DNA from: an uncultured Phycicoccus sp.
GTDB lineage: Bacteria; Actinomycetota; Actinomycetes; Actinomycetales; Dermatophilaceae
Length of the DNA stretch: 64,000 nt
Assembly: GCF_947495705.1 (NCBI RefSeq)
Contig: NZ_CANLZR010000012.1
Coordinates: 1-64,000 of the forward strand
Direction of reading: 5' to 3'
Below are positions 10,775 through 19,905 of the stretch, piece by piece. Position 1 is the first letter of the stretch; the number at the start of each line of letters is the position of its first letter. The translations under genes were made by a program, and so were the position numbers. The notes below the pieces were generated by a model, which saw nothing but the letters and a program-made list of their open reading frames with translations, was not told the DNA's origin and did no database searches.

Positions 10775-11737
10775 ATGGGAGGCGTGGCTCTCCGCTCCGT
10801 CGCCGTCGTGCTCCAGGACCCCGTCCAGCTCTTCGAGTACGGGGTGCTCGCCGAGGTGTTCGGGACGGACCGCACCGACGACGGGGTGCCCGCGTTCGAC
10901 TACCGGGTCTGCGCCGAGCGGCCCGGCCCGCTCGACGCCGGTAACGGCACCACGGTGACCGCCGCCCACGGGCTCGACGCGGCCCGGGACGCCGACCTCG
11001 TGGCCGTGCCGGCGTCCCCGGCCGCGGGGGAGCCGAGCGCCGCCGTCGTCGCCGTGCTCCAGGACGCGGTCGACCGTGGCGCGTGGGTGCTGTCGGTGTG
11101 CTCGGGGGCCTTCTCGCTCGGCGCGGCCGGCCTCCTCGACGGGCGACGCTGCGCCACCCACTGGCGGTACGCCGCCGAGCTCGCCCGCCGGCACCCCCTG
11201 GCGGACGTCGACCCCGACGTCCTCTACGTCCAGGACGGCACCGTCATCACCAGCGCCGGGACCGCGGCTGGCATCGACGCCTGCCTCCACCTCGTCCGCA
11301 CCGAGCACGGCGCCGCCGTCGCGACCCGGATCGCCCGGCGGATGGTCGTCCCGCCACATCGCGACGGCGGGCAACGGCAGTTCATCGACCGGCCCGTCCC
11401 CGTGACGACGGCCGAGTCGCTCGGCGGCGTCCTCGAGTTCATGAGCGCGACCCTCGACGAGACCCACACCGTCCCCGACCTCGCCCGTCGCGCGGCGATG
11501 TCGCCGCGCACCTTCGCCCGCCGCTTCGTCGCCGAGACGGGGACCACCCCCCACCAGTGGCTCACGGACCAGCGCGTCCTGCGGGCGCGTGAGCTGCTGG
11601 AGGAGAGCGACCTGTCGATCGAGGACGTCGCCCGCGCGGCCGGGTTCGGGACCTCGGCCCTGCTGCGGCACCACTTCAGCCGGTGCACCGGGGTCTCCCC
11701 GACCACGTTCCGTCGCCAGCACGGCCGCTCCGCCTGA
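10775..11737 (+). CDS. GlxA-family transcriptional regulator (DJ-1/PfpI domain plus AraC HTH)
   Basis: A 320-residue regulator. Residues 1-180 form a DJ-1/PfpI-type class I glutamine-amidotransferase-like domain with the nucleophile-elbow sequence VLSVCSGAFSLGAAGLL. Residues 215-315 hold two AraC-type helix-turn-helix motifs (TVPDLARRAAMSPRTFARRF and IEDVARAAGFGTSALLRHHF). Such proteins sense small molecules and activate or repress neighbouring genes. ATG at 10775 is used; GTG at 10784 is a possible alternative. It may act on the divergent small membrane gene or the cox block, but no binding site is evident. Confidence 0.85.
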   Translation: MGGVALRSVAVVLQDPVQLFEYGVLAEVFGTDRTDDGVPAFDYRVCAERPGPLDAGNGTTVTAAHGLDAARDADLVAVPASPAAGEPSAAVVAVLQDAVDRGAWVLSVCSGAFSLGAAGLLDGRRCATHWRYAAELARRHPLADVDPDVLYVQDGTVITSAGTAAGIDACLHLVRTEHGAAVATRIARRMVVPPHRDGGQRQFIDRPVPVTTAESLGGVLEFMSATLDETHTVPDLARRAAMSPRTFARRFVAETGTTPHQWLTDQRVLRARELLEESDLSIEDVARAAGFGTSALLRHHFSRCTGVSPTTFRRQHGRSA

Positions 11738-11825
11738 CCGGCTCCCGCCCCCGGTCGCGGACCTTCACACGATCTCCACACCGACCGCGAGCGGCCCGCA
11801 CACCGACCTCCCTACGCTCGTCGAC

Positions 11826-12524
11826 ATGACCGAGGGGACCCCCACCGCACGCACCGTCCTCGTCGTCGAGGACGAACCCGTGATCAACCAGGCCGTGACC
11901 GACCGGCTCCGCGCCGAGGGCTTCGTCGTCGTCTCGGCCGTCGACGGCCCGGGGGCGGTCGCGGCCTTCGAGGAGCACGCCCCGGACGCGGTGCTCCTCG
12001 ACATCATGCTGCCCGGCTTCGACGGCCTCGAGGTGTGCCGGCGCATCCAGGCGATCCGCCCGGTGCCGGTCCTCATGCTCACCGCCCGCGACGACGAGAC
12101 CGATGTCCTCGTCGGTCTCGGGGTCGGCGCGGACGACTACGTGACCAAGCCCTTCTCGATGCGCGAGGTGGTCGCCCGGCTGCGGGCCCTGCTCCGTCGG
12201 GTCGAGCGGGCCGAGGCGCTGGCCCGCACGACCGGGCGGATGGACGTCGCGGGGCTCGTCGTCGACCCCGGGACCCGCCGGGTGAGCGTCGACGGCACGG
12301 CGGTGCACCTGACCCCGCTCGAGTTCGACCTGTTGTGCGCACTCGCCGTCGCGCCGGGCACGGTGCGCTCACGCGAGGCCCTCATGCGCGAGGTCTGGGG
12401 GTGGGGTGACGCGTCCGGCACCAGGACCCTGGACAGCCACGTCAAGGCCCTCCGCGCGAAGATCGGGCCGGCGAGGGTCCGCACCGTCCACGGCGTCGGC
12501 TACGCCCTCGAGGACGGCCGGTGA
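11826..12524 (+). CDS. OmpR/PhoB-family response regulator
   Basis: A 232-residue two-component regulator. The receiver domain has an acidic pocket (VEDEP), phosphoacceptor D59 in LLDIMLPGFDG and the conserved Lys in VTKPFS. The C-terminal winged helix contains LTPLEFDLLCALAVAPG and ends RTVHGVGYALEDGR. TACGCT lies seven bases before ATG 11826, suggesting leaderless transcription. The stop overlaps the GTG start of the sensor kinase by four bases, so the pair is coupled. Confidence 0.92.
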   Translation: MTEGTPTARTVLVVEDEPVINQAVTDRLRAEGFVVVSAVDGPGAVAAFEEHAPDAVLLDIMLPGFDGLEVCRRIQAIRPVPVLMLTARDDETDVLVGLGVGADDYVTKPFSMREVVARLRALLRRVERAEALARTTGRMDVAGLVVDPGTRRVSVDGTAVHLTPLEFDLLCALAVAPGTVRSREALMREVWGWGDASGTRTLDSHVKALRAKIGPARVRTVHGVGYALEDGR

Positions 12525-15079
12525 ACACCGACCGCCCCCTCGACGGCATCACGTCGATCAAGGTCAAGCTCGGTCTCCTCGTCGGGGCCAGCGTCGTCGC
12601 GGCCGTCGTCGTCGCCGGCGTCGCCGACGGGGCCGGCGTCCCGTGGTGGACCAGCGTGCCGGTGACGATCGCCGCGGCCCTCGGGGTGACGCAGTGGCTG
12701 GCGCGCGGCATGACCTCGCCGTTGCGGGAGATGACGACGGCCGCCCAGCGGATGGCCGGCGGGGACTACGGGCAGCGGGTCACCGCGACGTCCTCGGACG
12801 AGGTGGGGGCGCTCGCCCGCGCGTTCAACGCGATGGCCGCCGACCTGGCCGGGGCCGACCTGGAGCGCCGCCGGCTCGTCGCGACCGTCTCGCACGAGCT
12901 CCGCACGCCGCTGACCGCCCAGCGGGCCCTGCTGGAGAACCTCGTCGACGGTGTCGTCACCCCCGACGCCGCCAGCCTCGGCGGGGCCCTCGACCAGGCC
13001 GAGCGGCTCAGCACGCTCGTCGGCGACCTCCTGGACCTCTCCCGGATCGACGCGGGGGTGGCGCCTCTGGACCTCGCGCAGGTGCGGGTCGCGGACCTGC
13101 TCGCCCGGGGCGCCGCCGAGGCAGGGGTGGCGACCCGCCCGGTGCGGGTCACCCACGACGTCGAGCCGGCCGACCTCACCGTCGTCGCCGACCCCGCCCG
13201 GCTCGCCCAGCTCGTCGCGAACCTCGTCGACAACGCCGTCCGGCACACCCCGCCGTCGGGGGAGGTACGGCTGACAGCGCGGCTCGACGGCGCCGAGCAG
13301 TGGGTCCTCGACGTCCGCGACGACGGGCCCGGCATCCCGGCCGACCAGGCCGAGCGCGTCTTCGAGCGGTTCGGCACCGGGTCGGACTCCGGCGGCGGGA
13401 CGGGCCTCGGGCTCGCCATCGTCCGCTGGGTCTGTGACCTCCACGGCGGCCGGGTCGAGGCCGTCCCTCCCGAGCCGGACGCCACCGGCGCCCACCTGCG
13501 CGTCACCCTGCCCACCGCCCCGAGCCCGCACCGCCCGACCCACCTGCGCGAGGAGACCGCGATGACGACGCCCCCTGCCCCAGCCGCCCTCGCACCGCCG
13601 GCCGTGTCCCCGCCGCCGCCCGCCGCGACGGGCCTGGACCGCTACTGGCCGGAGCCCGACCGGCGGCCTCGGGTCGGCGTCGTCGCCGGCGCGCTCGGTG
13701 TCGGCGCGCTCGCGGCCGTGACCTGGCCGGGCCACGGGCTCGGCCTCGCGACCTCGGCCGTGATGCTCGCGGCCGGCGGCCTCATGTGGGCGGTCGCGCG
13801 TCACCGCCGCGCCCCGTGGACGGTCCTCTGCGGTGTCCTCGCCGCGCTGCTCGTCACGGTCGCCACGGTCCGCGACGCCGAGGGGGTCGTGGTGCTCTCG
13901 GTCCTCGCGGCGGTCGTCGTCGCGGCCACCGGGCTGACCCGGGCGCACGGCCTCCTCGCGATGCTGGCCAGCGGCCTTGCCTGGCCGCTGTCGGCGCTGC
14001 GGGGGCTGCCCCTGCTCGGCCGGACCGTCGCCGCGACGAGCCGGATGGGCAGGCTGTGGCCGGTCCTGCGCACCGCCCTGCTCACCGTCGTGCTCCTCGT
14101 CGTCTTCGGGGGCCTGTTCGCCACCGGGGACGCGGTCTTCGGCTCGTGGGCCGCCGCGCTCGTCCCCGACCTCGGCTGGGACTCGATCGTCGCGCGGACG
14201 TTCACCTTCGTCCTCGTCGGCGGCGTGGTGCTCACCGGCGCCTACCTCGCGCTCAACCCCCCGGCCGTCGACGCGCTGGCGCCCGGCCGGTCCGAACGGT
14301 CCCGGCCCGTGTGGGAATGGGCCGTCCCCGTGGGAGTCGTCGTCGCGCTGTTCGCCGCCTTCCTCGCGGCCCAGGCCGCCGCCCTGTTCGGCGGGGCCGA
14401 CTACCTTCGGCGGACCGTCGGGCTCACCCACGCCGAGTACGTGCACCAGGGCTTCGGCCAGATGACGACCGCCACGGCGCTGACCGTCCTCGTCATGGCC
14501 GTCACCCTCCGGGTCGCCGGCCGGACCCTGGCCCGCGACCGGCTCGTCACCCGCGTCCTGCTCGGCGCCCTCGGGGTCTTCACGCTGGCCGTCGTCGCCT
14601 CGGCGCTGTACCGGATGTCGCTCTACCAGGACGCGTTCGGGTACACGGTCCTGCGGGTGTGGGTCGACGGCTTCGAGCTGTGGCTCGGGCTCGTGGTCGT
14701 TCTGCTCCTCGTCGGGGTCATGCTGCTCCGGGTCGACTGGGTGCCCCGCGCCGTCCTGGTCTCCGGGGCGGTCTTCACCCTCGGCTTCGCCGGGATGAAC
14801 CCGGACGCCTGGGTCGCCGGGCAGAACATCGACCGCTTCGCCGCGACGGGCACCCTCGACACCGAGTACCTCTCGCGGCTGTCGCAGGACGCGACCCCGG
14901 TGATCCTCGACCGGCTCCCGGCCGACCTCGGGCCCTGCCTCACCGCGACCTACCGCACCGAGGACGACGGCTGGCTCGCCTGGAACCTCGGGCGGGCCCG
15001 GGCCCGGTCGGCGTCCGACGCGGTGCCCGGCCTCGCCCCGGACTGCTCCGGAGCCGTGACGAACGAGTACCGACGCTGA
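12521..15079 (+). CDS. Sensor histidine kinase fused in frame to a DUF4153/DUF4173-like membrane protein
   Basis: A single 852-codon frame with two parts. Residues 1-347 are a histidine kinase: two membrane segments (about 13-29 and 36-53), HAMP, HisKA with H125 in SHELRTPL, and an ATPase domain with LVDNAVRHTPP, DDGPGIP and GTGLGLAI. From M348 onward is a Pro/Ala-rich lead and then a polytopic membrane protein with about ten hydrophobic segments, resembling DUF4153/DUF4173 proteins that are usually separate genes. An internal ATG at 13562 has GAGGAG six bases upstream (13550-13555). The membrane part could therefore also be made separately. I see no stop in frame between the parts. Confidence 0.8.
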   Translation: MNTDRPLDGITSIKVKLGLLVGASVVAAVVVAGVADGAGVPWWTSVPVTIAAALGVTQWLARGMTSPLREMTTAAQRMAGGDYGQRVTATSSDEVGALARAFNAMAADLAGADLERRRLVATVSHELRTPLTAQRALLENLVDGVVTPDAASLGGALDQAERLSTLVGDLLDLSRIDAGVAPLDLAQVRVADLLARGAAEAGVATRPVRVTHDVEPADLTVVADPARLAQLVANLVDNAVRHTPPSGEVRLTARLDGAEQWVLDVRDDGPGIPADQAERVFERFGTGSDSGGGTGLGLAIVRWVCDLHGGRVEAVPPEPDATGAHLRVTLPTAPSPHRPTHLREETAMTTPPAPAALAPPAVSPPPPAATGLDRYWPEPDRRPRVGVVAGALGVGALAAVTWPGHGLGLATSAVMLAAGGLMWAVARHRRAPWTVLCGVLAALLVTVATVRDAEGVVVLSVLAAVVVAATGLTRAHGLLAMLASGLAWPLSALRGLPLLGRTVAATSRMGRLWPVLRTALLTVVLLVVFGGLFATGDAVFGSWAAALVPDLGWDSIVARTFTFVLVGGVVLTGAYLALNPPAVDALAPGRSERSRPVWEWAVPVGVVVALFAAFLAAQAAALFGGADYLRRTVGLTHAEYVHQGFGQMTTATALTVLVMAVTLRVAGRTLARDRLVTRVLLGALGVFTLAVVASALYRMSLYQDAFGYTVLRVWVDGFELWLGLVVVLLLVGVMLLRVDWVPRAVLVSGAVFTLGFAGMNPDAWVAGQNIDRFAATGTLDTEYLSRLSQDATPVILDRLPADLGPCLTATYRTEDDGWLAWNLGRARARSASDAVPGLAPDCSGAVTNEYRR
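13550..13564 (+). promoter_or_regulatory. Internal ribosome-binding site and start within the kinase-membrane fusion
   Basis: GAGGAG at 13550-13555 sits six bases before an in-frame ATG at 13562. This is a better Shine-Dalgarno than that of most genes nearby. It lies exactly at the junction between the kinase and the DUF4153-like part, so a separate 505-residue product from here is plausible. Confidence 0.55.
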
Positions 15080-15127
15080 GCCGAACCCGGGTGACCGCGA
15101 CCGCGGGAGGTGGCATGCTCCGTCGGC

Positions 15128-15574
15128 ATGGACGACCGCACCGTGCTCGTGCTCAACGGGCCCAACCTCAACCTCCTCGGCGAGCGCGAGCCGGAGGTCT
15201 ACGGGCACGACACCCTCGCCGACGTCGAGCGGCTCTGTGGCGAGACGGCGGCCGAGCACGGGCTCACCGTCGACTTCCGGCAGACCAACCACGAGGGCAC
15301 GCTCGTCGACTGGGTGCAGGAGGGCCGGGCCGGCATCGCCGGCATCGTCGTCAACGCGGCCGGGTACACCCACACCTCGGTCGCCGTGCGGGACGCCCTC
15401 TCGGCCTGCCGGGTGCCGAAGGTCGAGGTGCACATCAGCGACATCTCCGCCCGCGAGGAGTTCCGGCGCTTCTCCTACCTCGCCGACGTGTGCGACCACC
15501 ACGTCGTCGGCCACGGGGTCGCCGGCTATGCCGAGGCGATCACCTGGCTCGCCGCGCGCCGGTCCGGTGCGTGA
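15128..15574 (+). CDS. aroQ: Type II 3-dehydroquinate dehydratase
   Basis: A 148-residue enzyme of the shikimate pathway that removes water from 3-dehydroquinate. Family motifs are clear: LNGPNLNLLGEREPEVYG with the catalytic Tyr, FRQTNHEGTLVDW, AAGYTHTSVAVRDAL with the Asn/Ala-Gly-Tyr-Thr-His region, and VEVHISDISAREEFRRFSY. The canonical NPGAYTHTS reads NAAGYTHTS here, a mild change in the loop. Start ATG 15128 has CATGCT eight bases upstream (leaderless-like). The stop overlaps the next gene by eight bases. Confidence 0.9.
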   Translation: MDDRTVLVLNGPNLNLLGEREPEVYGHDTLADVERLCGETAAEHGLTVDFRQTNHEGTLVDWVQEGRAGIAGIVVNAAGYTHTSVAVRDALSACRVPKVEVHISDISAREEFRRFSYLADVCDHHVVGHGVAGYAEAITWLAARRSGA

Positions 15575-16583
15575 CCTCCCGGCGCTCTGGTCGAGCCCGC
15601 AGTGGCAGGCCGATCTCCAGGGCTGGCTCGTTCCGGCCCTCGCCGCCGCGGGGCTGACCCCGACCGGGCCGGTCGTCCAGGACCGGGTGCGTTTCTGGTC
15701 CACCGTGCTCCACGTCGAGACCGACGCCGGGCGGGTGTGGGTCAAGCAGAACGCGCCCTCCCAGGCGTTCGAGGCGGCTCTCGCCGAGGTCGTCCACGCC
15801 CGCGTGCCCGGGGTCGTGGCCACCCCGCTCGCGGTGTCGGCCGAACGGGGGCTGCTCGCGAGCGCCGACCTCGGGCCGCCGCTCTGGGACGACGACGTCC
15901 CCCCGGTCCGTGACTGGGTCGAGGTCCTCGGGGCGTGGGCGCGGTGCCAGGTGGCGCTCGCCGAGCACGGGGCCGAGGTGCTGGCCGCCGGGGTGCCGCG
16001 CTTCCCGGAACCGGCCGACGCGGTCCTCGCGTGGGTGGGCGAGGTGCTCGCGTGGCTCGCCGGGCTGCCCGAGGACGACCCGCGGCGGGCCACCGACGAG
16101 GACTGCGCGGTCATCGACGCGGGTCTGCACCGGATCGCGGACGCCGCGGACCTCCTGGCCGGCGGCGTGGTGCCGCCGTCGCTCCAGCACAACGACCTCC
16201 ACCTGGGCAACGCGATGCGCAGACCCGACGGCGGGTTCGCCGTCATCGACCTCGGCGACGCCCTGTGGGCGCATCCGCTGACCTCCGCCCGCATCCCGCT
16301 GTGGGTTCTGCGCCACCGGCTGGGCTCCGGCCCCGGCGAGCTGGCCGCGGCCGAGGCCGCGTACCTCGCCCCGTGGGCCGACGTCGCGGACCCCGCCGCG
16401 CTGCGCCGGCTCCTGCCCGAGGCCGAGCGCATCTCGTGCCTGCACCGGGCCGAGTCGTGGCGCCGGCTCCAGGCCGACGTCCCGGTGAGCGTGGTCGACG
16501 AGGACTACGTGCACGCCGTCGTGGAGTGGCTCCGCATCGCGGCGGCCGAGGATCCGTACGCCGAGGCGACGGGGGGTTCGTGA
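15567..16583 (+). CDS. Aminoglycoside-phosphotransferase-fold (APH) protein of unknown substrate
   Basis: A 338-residue kinase-fold protein. The catalytic loop H208-N-D210-LHLGNAM and the metal-binding IDLGDAL about twenty residues later are both intact, so it is probably an active small-molecule or protein phosphotransferase. A Lys in VWVKQNAP is a candidate ATP-binding residue. The GTG start overlaps aroQ by eight bases. The family is broad: antibiotic, choline, homoserine and other kinases share the fold. Resistance cannot be inferred. Confidence 0.78.
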   Translation: MRDLPALWSSPQWQADLQGWLVPALAAAGLTPTGPVVQDRVRFWSTVLHVETDAGRVWVKQNAPSQAFEAALAEVVHARVPGVVATPLAVSAERGLLASADLGPPLWDDDVPPVRDWVEVLGAWARCQVALAEHGAEVLAAGVPRFPEPADAVLAWVGEVLAWLAGLPEDDPRRATDEDCAVIDAGLHRIADAADLLAGGVVPPSLQHNDLHLGNAMRRPDGGFAVIDLGDALWAHPLTSARIPLWVLRHRLGSGPGELAAAEAAYLAPWADVADPAALRRLLPEAERISCLHRAESWRRLQADVPVSVVDEDYVHAVVEWLRIAAAEDPYAEATGGS

Positions 16584-16584
16584 C

Positions 16585-16614
16585 TTCCCGGTAAGTACTA
16601 GGACGTCCTAGTAT
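16585..16614 (+). promoter_or_regulatory. icmF promoter overlapped by an 18-bp perfect palindrome
   Basis: TACTAGGACGTCCTAGTA (16596-16613) is a perfect palindrome. A good -10 hexamer TAGTAT (16609-16614) overlaps its right arm. A candidate -35 TTCCCG (16585-16590) lies 18 bp upstream. A dimeric repressor bound here would block the promoter. The icmF ATG follows at 16644 with GAAGGA before it. The regulator is not identifiable from the site. Confidence 0.65.
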
Positions 16615-16643
16615 CTCGGCAGACCCCGACCGAAGGACCCGTC

Positions 16644-19600
16644 ATGGCAGCGCAGCCGACCGAGCAGGGGCTCCACGTCCCCGTCCACCCCGTCCGCATC
16701 GTCACCGCGTCGAGCCTCTTCGACGGCCACGACGCCTCGATCAACATCATGCGGCGGATCATGCAGAGCCAGGGCGCGGAGGTGGTCCACCTCGGGCACA
16801 ACCGCTCGGTCCAGGAGGTCGTCGACGCCGCCCTCGAGGAGGACGCCCAGGGCGTCGCGGTCAGCTCGTACCAGGGCGGGCACGTCGAGTACTTCGAGTA
16901 CCTCGTCCAGCTGCTCCGCGAGGCCGGGGCGCCGCACGTCAAGGTCGTCGGTGGCGGCGGCGGGGTCATCGTGCCCGCCGAGGTCGAGCGGCTGCGCGCG
17001 GCCGGGGTCACGATCTTCAGCCCGGAGGACGGCCAGCGGCTCGGCCTGCCCGGCATGGTCAACCAGGTCGTCGCCGCCTGCGACACCGACCTGTGGGAGC
17101 AGCAGCCGACCACCGTCGAGGCGGTGCTCTCCGGCGACCGGGCGGCCGTCGCGCGGGCCATCACCGGGGCCGAGACCGGGCACCTCGACGCCACGATGCG
17201 GGCGGCGCTGCGGCAGGCGGCCGGCGCCCGGCGGGTGCCGGTGCTCGGCATCACCGGCACCGGCGGCTCGGGCAAGTCGAGCCTCACCGACGAGCTCGTC
17301 CGGCGCCTGCGCGTGGACCAGCAGGACAAGCTGCGCGTCGCGTGCGTCGCCATCGACCCCACCCGCCGGCGCGGGGGCGGGGCCCTGCTCGGCGACCGGA
17401 TCCGGATGAACGCCCTCGACGGCGACCGGATCTTCTTCCGGTCCCTCGCGACCCGGGGCGGGCACGAGGTGCCCGAGGCCCTCGAGGACGTCGTGACGAT
17501 CCTCAAGGCCGCCGGCCACGACCTCGTCATCGTCGAGACGCCCGGGATCGGGCAGGGCGACGCGGCGATCACGTCGTACGCGGACGTCAACCTCTACGTC
17601 ATGACGCCCGAGTTCGGCGCCGCGAGCCAGCTCGAGAAGATCGACATGCTCGACCTCGCCGACGTCGTGGCCGTCAACAAGTTCGAGCGCCGCGGCGCCA
17701 TGGACGCGCTGCGCGACGTCGGCCGCCAGCTGGTCCGCAACCGCGGGGCCTTCGGCAAGCGCCCGGACGAGATGCCCGTCTTCGGGACCTCGGCCGCGAC
17801 CTTCAACGACGACGGCGTCACCGCGCTCTACCAGGAGCTGCGCGCCCGTCTCGGCGAGCAGGGCCTGGCCCTCGACGAGGGCACCCTGGCCCCGGTCGAG
17901 GTCCGGCACTCCACCGTGCTGCGCCAGGTCGTCCCGCCGCAGCGGGTCCGGTACCTGTCCGAGATCACCGAGACCGTGCGCGGCTACCACGCCGACACCG
18001 AGCGCTGGGCGGACCTCGCCCGCCGCGTGCAGCGGCTCACCGACGCGCGCGACGCGCTCGCCGCGGCCGGTAAGGACACCGCCGACCTCGACGCCCTCGT
18101 CGACGAGGCCCGGCACGACCTGCCCGCGCCGCTCGCCCGCGAGCTCGAGCAGTGGCCGGAGGTCGTCGAGGCGTACTCGGGCAACGAGCAGGTCGTCACC
18201 GTGCGCGACCGCGAGATCCACACCGCGCTCGTGCGCGAGTCACTGTCCGGCAACCAGATCCGCCGGGTCTCGTTGCCGCGCTACCGCGACGCGGGCGACC
18301 TGCTGTCCTTCCTCCGCCGCGAGAACCTCCCCGGCTGGTTCCCGTTCACGGCCGGGGTGTTCCGGTTCAAGCGGGACGGCGAGGACCCGGCCCGGATGTT
18401 CGCGGGCGAGGGCGACCCGTTCCGCACGAACCGCCGGTTCAAGCTCGTGTCCGAGGGGCTGCCCTCGACCCGCCTCTCGACCGCCTTCGACTCCGTCACG
18501 CTGTACGGCCGCGACCCCGACCCGCGCCCCGACGTCTACGGCAAGGTCGGCACCTCCGGGGTGTCGGTCGCGACGCTCGACGACATGATGGCGCTCTACG
18601 ACGGGTTCGACCTCACGGCGCCGACGACGAGCGTGTCGATGACGATCAACGGGCCGGCGCCGACGATCCTCGCGTTCTTCCTCAACACCGTCATGGACCG
18701 CGAGGTCGAGAAGTGGACGGCCGAGACGGGCCGGGAGCCCACCGACGACGAGCGCCACGAGGTGCGGGCCCGCGCCCTGGCGACGGTGCGCGGGACGGTG
18801 CAGGCCGACATCCTCAAGGAGGACCAGGGCCAGAACACCTGCCTGTTCTCCACCGAGTTCTCCCTGCGGATGATGGCCGACATCCAGGAGTGGTTCATCG
18901 AGAACAAGGTCCGCAACTTCTACTCGGTCTCGATCAGCGGGTACCACATCGCCGAGGCCGGGGCGAACCCCATCAGCCAGCTCGCGTTCACCCTCGCCAA
19001 CGGCTTCACCTACGTCGAGGCCTACCTGGCGCGGGGCATGGACATCGACGACTTCGCCCCCAACCTGTCGTTCTTCTTCAGCAACGGGATGGACCCCGAG
19101 TACACCGTCATCGGCAGGGTCGCCCGGCGCATCTGGGCCGTCGCGATGCGCGAGAAGTACGGCGCCAACGAGCGCAGCCAGAAGCTGAAGTACCACGTGC
19201 AGACGTCGGGACGCTCGCTGCACGCCCAGGAGATGGACTTCAACGACATCCGCACGACGCTCCAGGCGCTCATCGCGATCTACGACAACGCGAACAGCCT
19301 GCACACCAACGCCTACGACGAGGCGGTGACCACGCCGTCGGCCGAGTCCGTGCGCCGGGCGCTGGCGATCCAGCTCATCATCGGCAAGGAGTGGGGGCTG
19401 GCGATGAACGAGAACCCGCTCCAGGGCTCCTTCGTCGTCGACGAGCTGACCGACCTCGTCGAGGCCGCGGTGCTCGCCGAGTTCGACCGCATCTCCGAGC
19501 GCGGCGGTGTCCTCGGGGCGATGGAGACCGGCTACCAGCGCGGCAAGATCCAGGACGAGTCGATGCTCTACGAGCACCGCAAGCACGACGGCTCGCTGCC

Positions 19601-19889
19601 CGTCGTCGGGGTCAACACCTTCGTGCGCCCCGACGCCGACGCCTCGCCCAAGGAGGTCGAGCTGGCCCGGGGCACCGACGCCGAGAAGGAGTCCCAGCTG
19701 GCCCGGGTCCAGGCGTTCCGCGAGACCCACCGCGAGGAGGCCGAGCAGGCGCTGGCCCGCCTCAAGCAGGCCGCGACCTCGGGCGAGAACGTCTTCGCCG
19801 TGCTCATGGACGCCGCCCGGGTCTGCTCGCTCCAGCAGGTCACCGAGGCCTTCTTCGAGGTCGGCGGGCAGTACCGCCGCAACGTCTGA
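16644..19889 (+). CDS. icmF: Fused isobutyryl-CoA mutase (IcmF), adenosylcobalamin-dependent
   Basis: A 1081-residue enzyme that interconverts isobutyryl-CoA and n-butyryl-CoA using coenzyme B12. In order: a B12-binding domain (about 12-145, with FDGHDASINIMRRIMQ), a MeaB-like G-protein chaperone (P-loop G205-S212 in TGTGGSGKSS), a linker, and the TIM-barrel mutase domain from about 540, with YHVQTSGRSLHAQEMDF. The chaperone inserted between the B12 and substrate domains defines IcmF. Related fusions accept isovaleryl- or pivalyl-CoA, and I cannot separate these. It is monocistronic, behind a palindromic operator. Confidence 0.93.
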   Translation: MAAQPTEQGLHVPVHPVRIVTASSLFDGHDASINIMRRIMQSQGAEVVHLGHNRSVQEVVDAALEEDAQGVAVSSYQGGHVEYFEYLVQLLREAGAPHVKVVGGGGGVIVPAEVERLRAAGVTIFSPEDGQRLGLPGMVNQVVAACDTDLWEQQPTTVEAVLSGDRAAVARAITGAETGHLDATMRAALRQAAGARRVPVLGITGTGGSGKSSLTDELVRRLRVDQQDKLRVACVAIDPTRRRGGGALLGDRIRMNALDGDRIFFRSLATRGGHEVPEALEDVVTILKAAGHDLVIVETPGIGQGDAAITSYADVNLYVMTPEFGAASQLEKIDMLDLADVVAVNKFERRGAMDALRDVGRQLVRNRGAFGKRPDEMPVFGTSAATFNDDGVTALYQELRARLGEQGLALDEGTLAPVEVRHSTVLRQVVPPQRVRYLSEITETVRGYHADTERWADLARRVQRLTDARDALAAAGKDTADLDALVDEARHDLPAPLARELEQWPEVVEAYSGNEQVVTVRDREIHTALVRESLSGNQIRRVSLPRYRDAGDLLSFLRRENLPGWFPFTAGVFRFKRDGEDPARMFAGEGDPFRTNRRFKLVSEGLPSTRLSTAFDSVTLYGRDPDPRPDVYGKVGTSGVSVATLDDMMALYDGFDLTAPTTSVSMTINGPAPTILAFFLNTVMDREVEKWTAETGREPTDDERHEVRARALATVRGTVQADILKEDQGQNTCLFSTEFSLRMMADIQEWFIENKVRNFYSVSISGYHIAEAGANPISQLAFTLANGFTYVEAYLARGMDIDDFAPNLSFFFSNGMDPEYTVIGRVARRIWAVAMREKYGANERSQKLKYHVQTSGRSLHAQEMDFNDIRTTLQALIAIYDNANSLHTNAYDEAVTTPSAESVRRALAIQLIIGKEWGLAMNENPLQGSFVVDELTDLVEAAVLAEFDRISERGGVLGAMETGYQRGKIQDESMLYEHRKHDGSLPVVGVNTFVRPDADASPKEVELARGTDAEKESQLARVQAFRETHREEAEQALARLKQAATSGENVFAVLMDAARVCSLQQVTEAFFEVGGQYRRNV

Positions 19890-19905
19890 CCGGGACCGAC
19901 CTGCG

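Noticed and set aside
12500-16432. A 1310-codon open frame antisense to the kinase fusion, aroQ and the APH gene
   Set aside because: It spans several well-supported plus-strand genes and reads as low-complexity Arg/Gly/Glu sequence. No start site or motif supports it.
15567-16583. An aminoglycoside-resistance kinase
   Set aside because: The catalytic motifs show only the APH fold. Context next to aroQ gives no sign of resistance, and the fold covers many substrates.
16584-16643. Possible cobalamin riboswitch before icmF
   Set aside because: Only 60 bp separate the upstream stop and icmF, and they hold a palindromic promoter. A cobalamin riboswitch needs about 200 nt, and no B12 box is seen.
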